Both the position numbers and the translations under genes were made by a program. The notes beneath the pieces were generated by a model. The model worked only from the letters and a program-made list of their open reading frames with translations. It searched no databases and had not been told where the DNA came from. 10,115 nt of DNA from Patescibacteria group bacterium (GTDB lineage: Bacteria; Patescibacteriota; Minisyncoccia; Phycocordibacterales; SIBU01), in contig JAGWZX010000012.1 in the NCBI GenBank assembly GCA_018968805.1, forward strand, positions 1 to 10,115, in the 5' to 3' direction. Below are positions 1 to 6,492 of this stretch, one piece after another. How positions within the stretch are numbered: position 1 is the stretch's first letter; every line of letters begins with the position of its first letter.

Positions 1-38
1 TCATAACACGAACGGCGCGCGCGCCGTTCGTGTTATGA
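1..38. repeat. Perfect 38-bp palindrome downstream of sod
   Basis: The first 38 bases are self-complementary with no loop: the arm TCATAACACGAACGGCGCG is followed directly by its reverse complement. It begins at the window edge, so it could extend further left. It lies 21 bp beyond the stop codon of the leftward superoxide dismutase gene and would form a 3' hairpin in that mRNA. No T-run follows it in the visible part. It shares the pattern TAACAC-N4-GGYGCG with the palindrome at 1610-1647. Role inferred: 3'-end hairpin (termination or mRNA protection) or a protein-binding site. Confidence 0.85.
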
Positions 39-59
39 GAAGGATTTTCCGCGGAGCGG

Positions 60-659
60 CTATTTTTTGGCCTCGGTGAAATTATTCTCTATCGCTTTCC
101 AATTAAGATTCGCGAAAAAATCTTCGATGTATTGTTTTTTGCCGCTCGGTTGATAATCGTAAACGTACGAGTGCTCCCACATATCAAGGGCCAGCACCGT
201 CCGGCAGCCGTTCAATTGGCCGAGATGCTGTTCATCGTTCCAGTTGTTGATGAGCCGTTTCGATACCGGATCAAAGTAAAGCATAGCCCAGCCGACGCCT
301 CTGGTCGCCGCGATAGTTTTAAATCTCGCGAGCCACTCATCGAAAGAACCCCACTCATCGGCAATTGCTCGCGCTAGCTCGCCGCTTGCGGTGAGCGGAG
401 TCGGACCGTTTTCAAATGCGTTGAAATAATACTCGTGATTTCTCATGCCGTTGAATTCAAACGAGAAGCGGCGGGTATCCTCTGATAAAGAATATTGGCC
501 GCCCTCATCGTTTGCTTTGTTGTACATCTCAACCATGGAAAGAATCAGGTTGGCATGCTTCACGTAGCCGGAATAAAGTTTCAAATGCTCCGCAATGTTT
601 TTTTCGGAGATGCCTTTAAGTTTGGGGATGTCGAATTTTTTTTCTTCGAATTTTTTCAT
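60..659 (-). CDS. Fe/Mn-type superoxide dismutase
   Basis: This 199-residue protein converts superoxide to oxygen and hydrogen peroxide; there is no signal peptide, so it should act in the cytoplasm. Family landmarks run in order: the N-terminal helical hairpin with H25 (EHLKLYSGYV, Tyr32 probably the gateway tyrosine), H75 in RNHEYYF, the GVGWAMLYFDP strand (121-131), and the LDMWEHSY signature with D159 and H163. These four residues form the expected metal site. Length matches the family (about 190-210). The H25-to-Tyr spacing is one residue shorter than in E. coli SodA, and the second histidine of the usual HxxxH is tyrosine. Whether it uses Fe or Mn cannot be settled; Q144 or H145 may be the second-shell residue. 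It is divergent from the MBL gene and has its own extended -10 promoter. No Shine-Dalgarno sequence is visible before the ATG. Confidence 0.95.
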   Translation of the reverse strand: MKKFEEKKFDIPKLKGISEKNIAEHLKLYSGYVKHANLILSMVEMYNKANDEGGQYSLSEDTRRFSFEFNGMRNHEYYFNAFENGPTPLTASGELARAIADEWGSFDEWLARFKTIAATRGVGWAMLYFDPVSKRLINNWNDEQHLGQLNGCRTVLALDMWEHSYVYDYQPSGKKQYIEDFFANLNWKAIENNFTEAKK

Positions 660-687
660 GGTTTTTAAAAATGACTTTAATGACTTT

Positions 688-696
688 ATTATAGCA
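688..696 (-). promoter_or_regulatory. Extended -10 promoter of sod
   Basis: Read leftward, the sequence is TGCTATAAT: a consensus TATAAT with the TG-N extension. It would start transcription near 681 and leave a leader of about 22 nt before the ATG. No good -35 box stands 16-18 bp upstream, as is usual for extended -10 promoters. It lies back to back with the MBL promoter at 715-723. Confidence 0.7.
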
Positions 697-714
697 CGCG
701 CGGCTGGCGCGAAA

Positions 715-723
715 TGCTATACT
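715..723 (+). promoter_or_regulatory. Extended -10 promoter of the MBL gene, probably leaderless
   Basis: TGCTATACT is an extended -10 element matching TATAAT at 5 of 6 bases plus the TG. Its last base is only 7 nt before the ATG at 731, so the expected start of transcription falls on or next to the start codon. That predicts a leaderless mRNA. The -35 region is GC-rich (CGCGCG) and does not resemble TTGACA. Confidence 0.65.
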
Positions 724-730
724 TGTTCCA

Positions 731-1603
731 ATGTATCATCTGCGCAAGTACGCACGCGTTTATTTTTTGGGCGCTCTTTTTTTTGCGACCGGTCTAATTT
801 GGTACGCCGTCTTCAGGGAAAATCGGCAAGGTCTCATGACCGTGGCCTTTCTTAATGTCGGTCAAGGTGATTCGATTCTCATCGACTCGCCGGCCGGCAA
901 TCAAATGCTTATTGACGGCGGACCGGACAAAAGCGTGCTCGCCCGCCTCAATGAAATATTGCCATTTTACGATCGGACCATTAACGTGGTCTTGGCTACT
1001 CATCCCGACCAAGACCATATTGCCGGATTGGTTGACGTCCTTTCCAACTACAAAGTGAGCTATATGGTCATGACCGAAGCAACTTCCTCCACCGCCGTGT
1101 TTCAGTCGCTTCTCGCCGCCGCCCAAAAAAGCGGCGCGGCCGTTGTCCGGCCGCGCCGCGGCATGGTTATTCATCTGGGCGGCGGCGCGGATTTCCGGAT
1201 AATTTTCCCCGACCGTGACATGGCCGGCCAGACCGACACGAATCTCGCGTCAGTCGTCGGGAAAGCGGAACTGGGCAAAGAAAGTTTTCTCCTGACCGGC
1301 GATTCGCCGCAGGCGATTGAACATTATGAAGTGTCGCTTGATCCTAAAATCCTAAAAAGCGACGTACTGAAACCAGGCCACCACGGCTCGGACACTTCCG
1401 GTTCGGCGGAATTTATCGGAGTAGCCGATCCTGAATACGCGGTGCTTTCCGTGGGCAAGGGTAATATTTACGGACACCCCAAACAATCAACTCTCGATAC
1501 TCTGAAGCAATTCGGCGTAAAAATCCTGCGCACGGACGAGCAAGGAACGATAGTTTTCAAAACAGGCGGAGAAACTTTACCGGAGCCAATTTTCAAGCCC
1601 TAA
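731..1603 (+). CDS. Membrane-anchored MBL-fold hydrolase, ComEC C-terminal type
   Basis: The 290-residue protein has one N-terminal transmembrane segment (about residues 10-28), then a metallo-beta-lactamase domain of the ComEC/Rec2 C-terminal kind. Visible motifs are FLNVGQGDS (40-48), LIDGGP (60-65), the metal-binding THPDQDH (H91, D93, D95, H96), TGD (D191), KPGHHGS (214-220) and YGHP (H249). Full ComEC proteins also carry an OB domain and a multi-helix channel; both are absent, so this is not a complete DNA-uptake channel. With the short basic N-terminus inside, the domain should face outward. Likely activity, inferred from the family, is a phosphodiesterase or nuclease on extracellular or incoming DNA, perhaps for nucleotide salvage or for uptake alongside a separate ComEC. 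The start is supported by the hydrophobic segment and the promoter directly before it. Confidence 0.88.
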   Translation: MYHLRKYARVYFLGALFFATGLIWYAVFRENRQGLMTVAFLNVGQGDSILIDSPAGNQMLIDGGPDKSVLARLNEILPFYDRTINVVLATHPDQDHIAGLVDVLSNYKVSYMVMTEATSSTAVFQSLLAAAQKSGAAVVRPRRGMVIHLGGGADFRIIFPDRDMAGQTDTNLASVVGKAELGKESFLLTGDSPQAIEHYEVSLDPKILKSDVLKPGHHGSDTSGSAEFIGVADPEYAVLSVGKGNIYGHPKQSTLDTLKQFGVKILRTDEQGTIVFKTGGETLPEPIFKP

Positions 1604-1609
1604 AACGGG

Positions 1610-1647
1610 TGTAACACATTTGGTGCGTACGCACCAAATGTGTTACA
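1610..1647. repeat. Perfect 38-bp palindrome after the MBL gene
   Basis: The arm TGTAACACATTTGGTGCG (1610-1627) is separated by TA from its exact reverse complement (1630-1647), so all 38 bases are self-complementary. It starts 7 bp after the MBL stop codon. No T-run follows, so it is not a standard intrinsic terminator. It has the same length and the same TAACAC-N4-GGYGCG pattern as the palindrome at 1-38. Possible roles are a U-less 3'-end hairpin, a two-fold symmetric protein site, or a member of a dispersed palindromic repeat family. Confidence 0.9.
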
Positions 1648-1677
1648 GGTGAATTACCCCGCAAATGTTTACCGTCT

Positions 1678-2034
1678 GTGGATATGGTAATAACGATGAA
1701 CAACAAAGAAGATGTCTTATGCAGAGTCAAGATCCGTGGGGTTGAAATCAATACGGAATTAAATGACAGAGGGATTCTGATAGTTTCAAGGCTTGAGATT
1801 TGGGGAGTGATAGATGATCGTTGCGCATTTGCGGATGCGCGGAACGCTTTTGACGCACACTTGAAGTGTCCAAACATCCATCAAAGGAGACTCATCCGAG
1901 GAACGCGGCCAAGAACTGATCGAGACGACGAACCACCTTCCGGAGCTCTCGTCATTAAGGGCAGTAGGGGGTGGTTTTTGCGGTTTGAAAATCGCGTTGC
2001 TCTAAACGAGTTCTTGGAAAGAACCGGGGGGTAA
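1678..2034 (+). CDS. Hypothetical protein, unrecognised
   Basis: An open frame of 118 codons from GTG 1678; ATG 1684 (116 aa) and ATG 1696 (112 aa) are alternative starts, and none has a ribosome binding site. I do not recognise the product. It is hydrophilic and arginine-rich, with no signal peptide or membrane helix, a polar low-complexity middle (about residues 72-86) and a more protein-like end (GWFLRFENRVALNEFLERTGG lacks internal stops and looks structured). About half of its arginines use AGA or AGG, whereas the preceding MBL gene uses AGG once in about twelve. That suggests either recent acquisition or a spurious frame. A terminator follows at 2094, which supports a real transcript in this direction. 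No clear promoter was found. Confidence 0.45.
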   Translation: MDMVITMNNKEDVLCRVKIRGVEINTELNDRGILIVSRLEIWGVIDDRCAFADARNAFDAHLKCPNIHQRRLIRGTRPRTDRDDEPPSGALVIKGSRGWFLRFENRVALNEFLERTGG

Positions 2035-2093
2035 TGTTGAGTCCCTCTATGTGATGTGTGCTAGCAAACCTCCAGGAGTCCCGGCGGTAACGA

Positions 2094-2122
2094 GGCGACC
2101 AGCGATGGCCGCCTTTTTCTTT
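2094..2122 (+). terminator. Intrinsic terminator after the hypothetical gene
   Basis: GGCG-A-CCA pairs with TGG-C-CGCC around a GCGA tetraloop (GNRA type), with one A-C mismatch in the stem, followed by TTTTTCTTT. The T-run is on the plus strand only, so it ends rightward transcription ahead of the convergent rpmB gene. Confidence 0.75.
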
Positions 2123-2130
2123 ATCTCTCT

Positions 2131-2158
2131 AAACGCTGGACGCTATGCGCTAAACGCT
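2131..2158. repeat. Four degenerate 7-bp repeats
   Basis: AAACGCT, GGACGCT, ATGCGCT and AAACGCT follow each other directly, all sharing NNNCGCT. They fill the gap between the terminator and the rpmB stop codon. Function unknown; it may be the remnant of a longer tandem array. Confidence 0.6.
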
Positions 2159-2159
2159 C

Positions 2160-2402
2160 CTAAATCAACCCCGCTTTTTTGAGGACGGCGTAAGCGCCTT
2201 TTTTGTTGATAGTTTTGATAGCGTCAGTTGAAAGTGTCAGACGAACGTGTTTTTTCAATTCCGGGATGTAAATCTTTTTTTTCTGCAGGTTGGGATACTT
2301 CCGGACCATGCCGGTCGGGTTGAACTGGGTGGCGCGGGTGCGGTTCGAATAACCCCCGCCAACGCGGCTGCCTTTCTTTGTTATCGGACAAACATTCGCC
2401 AT
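2160..2402 (-). CDS. rpmB: Large-subunit ribosomal protein bL28
   Basis: An 80-residue basic protein of the 50S subunit. It shows the L28 plan: CPITKKGSRVGGGYSNRT at the N-terminus (residues 5-22), RKYPNLQKKKIYIPE (34-48) and a C-terminal LSTDAIKTINKKGAYAVLKKAG (57-78). Length matches the family (about 62-80). It has a single cysteine, so a four-Cys zinc site as in some L28 proteins is absent. The gene is monocistronic and divergent from the M50 protease, with a promoter in the shared 60-bp gap. The leader contains only a weak GGA about 10 nt before the ATG. Confidence 0.95.
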   Translation of the reverse strand: MANVCPITKKGSRVGGGYSNRTRATQFNPTGMVRKYPNLQKKKIYIPELKKHVRLTLSTDAIKTINKKGAYAVLKKAGLI

Positions 2403-2425
2403 AAATTTTCCGTTACGGTTTTGTT

Positions 2426-2453
2426 ATGCTATCATGAAATAAATCTTTGGCAA
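2426..2453 (-). promoter_or_regulatory. rpmB promoter
   Basis: Reading leftward: TTGCCA (2453-2448, 5 of 6 to TTGACA), a 16-bp spacer ending in TG-N, then TAGCAT (2431-2426). Predicted leader is about 18-20 nt. Its -10 occupies the same bases as the rightward -10 of the M50 gene. Confidence 0.6.
2427..2435 (+). promoter_or_regulatory. Extended -10 promoter of the M50 protease
   Basis: TGCTATCAT is TG-N plus TATCAT (5 of 6 to TATAAT); predicted transcription start is near 2442, giving a leader of about 21 nt before ATG 2463. The -35 region is T-rich without a match to TTGACA. It overlaps the leftward rpmB -10 almost completely. Confidence 0.6.
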
Positions 2454-2462
2454 GAGAAAAGC

Positions 2463-3077
2463 ATGGATGTCATATTTTTAATCGTTCTGCTCATACTCTC
2501 GGTGGTTATCCACGAGGTTTGTCACGGTTACGCGGCGGAGGCGCTAGGCGATCCTACTGCCCGTTATGCCGGCCGCCTGACACTAAACCCGATTGCGCAT
2601 ATAGATCCGATCGGTTCTGTTATCGTGCCGTTCATTCTGGCGATTATCCCGCCGCATGTCGTGTTCGGCTGGGCCAAGCCGGTTCCGGTCAACCCTTATA
2701 ATTTGAAAAACCAAAAGTGGGGCGAGGCGCTGGTTGCCGCCGCCGGACCGGGCGCCAATCTCGCCATCGCCATAATTTTCGGTCTGGCCGTCCGTTTCAA
2801 CGGAGCGTTCGTTGTCATGTCGCCTTCTTTCATTACCATCGCCGCTTCGCTTGTTTTCATCAACTTGCTTCTTGCGATTTTCAATCTGATGCCGATACCG
2901 CCGCTTGACGGCTCGAAAGTTCTTTTCGCTTTTTTGCCGTACCGTTTTGCCGGTGCGCGGCAGTGGGTCGAGCGCTACTCGCTCGTTTTATTTCTTGTCC
3001 TCATTCTATTTTTATGGCAATTTGTCAGTCCGGTTATCGCTTTTCTTTTCAAGTTCGTTACGGGAATCGCGCTTTGA
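2463..3077 (+). CDS. Site-2-type (M50 family) intramembrane zinc metalloprotease
   Basis: A 204-residue polytopic membrane protein. The zinc-binding HEVCH (H17, H21, catalytic E18) lies in the first hydrophobic helix; the third ligand is D149 in FNLMPIPPLDGSK, the NPxPPLDG signature. Between them are LNPIAHIDPIGS, the GWAKPVPVNP segment (re-entrant region typical of the group) and AAGPGANL starting another helix. There is no PDZ domain, so it belongs to the short, PDZ-free S2P group rather than to RseP. Such proteases cut single-pass membrane substrates, usually regulators; the substrate here is unknown. An in-frame ATG at 2247 exists but would put a non-homologous tail over rpmB. ATG 2463 places HExxH in the first helix as expected and follows a promoter. 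AGAAAAG precedes it, a poor Shine-Dalgarno match. Confidence 0.92.
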   Translation: MDVIFLIVLLILSVVIHEVCHGYAAEALGDPTARYAGRLTLNPIAHIDPIGSVIVPFILAIIPPHVVFGWAKPVPVNPYNLKNQKWGEALVAAAGPGANLAIAIIFGLAVRFNGAFVVMSPSFITIAASLVFINLLLAIFNLMPIPPLDGSKVLFAFLPYRFAGARQWVERYSLVLFLVLILFLWQFVSPVIAFLFKFVTGIAL

Positions 3078-3130
3078 CCGGCTGTTTCGCCGCTTGCATT
3101 TTGCCGATGATTGTATTACAGTGCTTCTTC

Positions 3131-3154
3131 AAGGCAAGAGCCTTTTTCTTTTTT
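3131..3154 (+). terminator. Intrinsic terminator or attenuator just before rpsL
   Basis: AAGGC and GCCTT pair around AAGA (3131-3144) and are followed by a T-rich tract to 3154. The stem is short (5 bp). It ends 4 bp before the rpsL ATG. It could end transcripts of the M50 gene, but any rpsL message starting upstream must read through it, so it may act as an attenuator. Confidence 0.5.
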
Positions 3155-3158
3155 AATA

Positions 3159-3578
3159 ATGCCGACTGTAAATCAATTGATAAAACGTAAACGTGTTACG
3201 CCGAGGCGGAAATCGAAGACGCCGGCTTTGACGCGCTCGTTCAATGCGCTAAAGAATCGGCCGGTCGGTTTTTACGCGCCGTTCAAGCGCGGTGTTTGCA
3301 CCAAGGTAACGACCAAAACACCGAGAAAGCCTAACTCGGCCATACGCAAAATCGCCCGCGTCCGTTTGACCAACGGCATGGAGGTGACCGCCTACATTCC
3401 CGGCATCGGCCACGCCCTCCAGGAACACTCGGTGGTTTTGGTGCGCGGCGGCCGTGTTAAGGATGTTAACCTGCGTTACACGATCGTGCGCGGCGTTTTG
3501 GACGCCACTGGCGTGGACAAGCGCATGAAGGGCCGAAGTCAATATGGCGCGAAGCGGCCTAAGGAAGCTAAAAGCTAA
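3159..3578 (+). CDS. rpsL: Small-subunit ribosomal protein uS12
   Basis: This 139-residue protein sits at the decoding centre of the 30S subunit. Start chosen at MPTVNQL, the conserved N-terminus; the in-frame ATG at 3111 would add a non-homologous tail. Conserved blocks: KRGVCTKV (43-50), [12 protein letters not shown] (53-64, with the decoding PNSA loop), [15 protein letters not shown] (88-102) and RSQYGAKRP near the end. Three features differ from E. coli S12: about 13 extra residues before KRGVC (including SFNALKNRP), Arg56 in place of the lysine of the first KK (E. coli Lys42 without Met), and KDVNLRY where most bacteria have KDLPGVRY, one residue shorter. Asp102, the equivalent of the methylthiolated aspartate, is present. 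No Shine-Dalgarno sequence; the leader is T-rich. A promoter is not clear; weak candidates are TTGACC at 3074 and TATTAC at 3114. Confidence 0.96.
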   Translation: MPTVNQLIKRKRVTPRRKSKTPALTRSFNALKNRPVGFYAPFKRGVCTKVTTKTPRKPNSAIRKIARVRLTNGMEVTAYIPGIGHALQEHSVVLVRGGRVKDVNLRYTIVRGVLDATGVDKRMKGRSQYGAKRPKEAKS

Positions 3579-3598
3579 AATCCGCAAGCCTAATTAAA

Positions 3599-4069
3599 AT
3601 GAGACGTAAAGCCAAAAAAAGAAACATTGTCAAACCTGATCCGAAATACGATTCGGCCAAGGTCGGCAAGCTCATCAATTATGTGATGGAGAAGGGCAAC
3701 AAGGATATTGCCCGTAAGATTGTTTACGGTGCTTTTGAAGCGATCAAGGAGAAGGCCAAGACACAAAATCCGGTGGAAGTGTTTGAGACTGCGCTCAAGA
3801 ATACCGGTCCGGTTATGGAAGTCCGTTCGCGCCGTGTCGGTGGAGCGAACTATCAGGTACCTGTGGAAGTCCGTCCGGAACGTCGTGTCGCTCTTTCCAT
3901 GCGCTGGATTATTGAAGCGGCGGTCGGGAAGAAGGGAAAACCGATGGCCGAAAAACTGGCAGATGAGCTTATTGCCGCTTCAAAAAATGAGGGCGAAGCG
4001 GTCAAGAAACGGGAAAACACTCACAAAATGGCGGAAGCCAACAAGGCATTCGCGCATTTCGCCTGGTAG
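3599..4069 (+). CDS. rpsG: Small-subunit ribosomal protein uS7
   Basis: The 156-residue protein that nucleates 30S head assembly on the 3' domain of 16S rRNA. It matches the family along its length: basic N-terminus MRRKAKKRN, VGKLINYVMEKGNKDIARKIVYGA (about 22-45), VRSRRVGGANYQVPVEVRPERR (about 75-96), the ALSMRWIIEAA helix, and the C-terminal HKMAEANKAFAHFAW. Length is the usual bacterial one. It follows rpsL by 20 bp and is surely cotranscribed. In E. coli, S7 represses its operon by binding a long rpsL-rpsG gap; 20 bp is too short for such a site, so control must differ. No ribosome binding site is visible before the ATG (the preceding bases are AAGCCTAATTAAA), suggesting coupling to rpsL translation or SD-independent initiation. 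Confidence 0.96.
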   Translation: MRRKAKKRNIVKPDPKYDSAKVGKLINYVMEKGNKDIARKIVYGAFEAIKEKAKTQNPVEVFETALKNTGPVMEVRSRRVGGANYQVPVEVRPERRVALSMRWIIEAAVGKKGKPMAEKLADELIAASKNEGEAVKKRENTHKMAEANKAFAHFAW

Positions 4070-4081
4070 TTTCAAGAGTGG

Positions 4082-4106
4082 CATATCAAGGCCTTGCCTT
4101 GCTATG
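4082..4106 (+). terminator. Hairpin after rpsG without a U-tract
   Basis: CATA-T-CAAGG pairs with CCTTG-C-TATG around CCTTG: 9 bp with one mismatch. It lies 12 bp after the rpsG stop. The following bases (TTGCTTGCTTAAAA) are not a T-run, so termination is uncertain; it may mark the 3' end of the rpsL-rpsG message. Confidence 0.4.
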
Positions 4107-4139
4107 TTGCTTGCTTAAAATGTGAGACAAGGACGAGTT

Positions 4140-4168
4140 TTGCTAATTTATTTATAATCTGTTATCCT
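4140..4168 (+). promoter_or_regulatory. Promoter of fusA
   Basis: TTGCTA (4140-4145, 4 of 6), a 17-bp spacer, and the extended -10 TGTTATCCT (4160-4168). A TATAAT at 4153-4158 is an alternative -10 but has no -35 at the right distance. The predicted leader is about 55 nt, T-rich after 4187, with no Shine-Dalgarno sequence. This lets fusA be expressed separately from rpsL-rpsG. Apart from the hairpin at 4082 and this promoter I see nothing else in the 161-bp gap. Confidence 0.55.
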
Positions 4169-4230
4169 ATCGGCACGCTTCGGCGGCTTTTCTTTTTATT
4201 CTTAAGTCATAAACCTCTCAAATCATTTTT

Positions 4231-6375
<2,145 letters not shown>

Positions 6376-6384
6376 GAGTTTTAA

Positions 6385-6417
6385 AAGGCCGCCGCGGCGA
6401 AACGCCGCGGCGGCCTT
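6385..6417 (+). terminator. Long GC-rich hairpin after fusA, no adjacent U-tract
   Basis: AAGGCCGCCGCGGCG (6385-6399) pairs perfectly with its complement (6403-6417) around an AAA loop: 15 bp, nearly all G-C. It starts 9 bp after the fusA stop. The bases after it are CGATTATCC; the T8 run lies 20 bp further, too far for a standard intrinsic terminator. It probably still ends or protects the fusA transcript. Confidence 0.6.
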
Positions 6418-6427
6418 CGATTATCCA

Positions 6428-6445
6428 CCCCCCCCCCTTTTTTTT
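6428..6445. repeat. C10T8 homopolymer tract upstream of the surface-protein gene
   Basis: Ten C are followed by eight T. The T-run covers the place where the -35 box of the promoter at 6461 would sit. Such tracts slip easily during replication; in known cases (for example Neisseria opc) promoter poly-C length switches expression. It could also be a read or assembly error. Confidence 0.85.
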
Positions 6446-6460
6446 GCGTGAATACGTGCA

Positions 6461-6466
6461 TATAAT
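6461..6466 (+). promoter_or_regulatory. Promoter of the surface-protein gene
   Basis: A consensus TATAAT, 26 bp before the ATG, giving a predicted leader of about 20 nt. A TG lies two bases upstream instead of the usual one. At 17 bp upstream the -35 position is TTTTTT, part of the homopolymer tract. No Shine-Dalgarno sequence is present in the leader (AGCTAATAAATTTT). Confidence 0.55.
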
Positions 6467-6492
6467 ATGGCATTATCAAGCTAATAAATTTT

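Noticed and set aside
1593..1877. Leftward 94-codon open frame crossing the palindrome
   Set aside because: It reads through the 38-bp palindrome, overlaps the MBL 3' end and the 1678 frame, has no promoter or ribosome binding site and looks like a shadow.
2035..2130. Possible riboswitch or small RNA upstream of the terminator
   Set aside because: Apart from the terminator hairpin I could not fit a known riboswitch core or tRNA cloverleaf; no conserved motif is visible.
2247..2462. Longer start for the M50 protease
   Set aside because: The extra 72 codons run antisense through rpmB and the divergent promoter; HExxH belongs to the first helix from ATG 2463.
3111..3158. Longer start for rpsL
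   Set aside because: The extra 16 residues are not S12-like and cover the hairpin and T-tract; MPTVNQL is the family N-terminus.
4174..4200. CGC-TTCG-GCG hairpin followed by T-rich sequence in the fusA leader
   Set aside because: Only 3 bp pair without mismatches; too weak to call a terminator or attenuator.
6446..6460. CGTG-AATA-CGTG direct repeat as an operator
   Set aside because: Only a 4-bp unit repeated twice; not distinguishable from chance.
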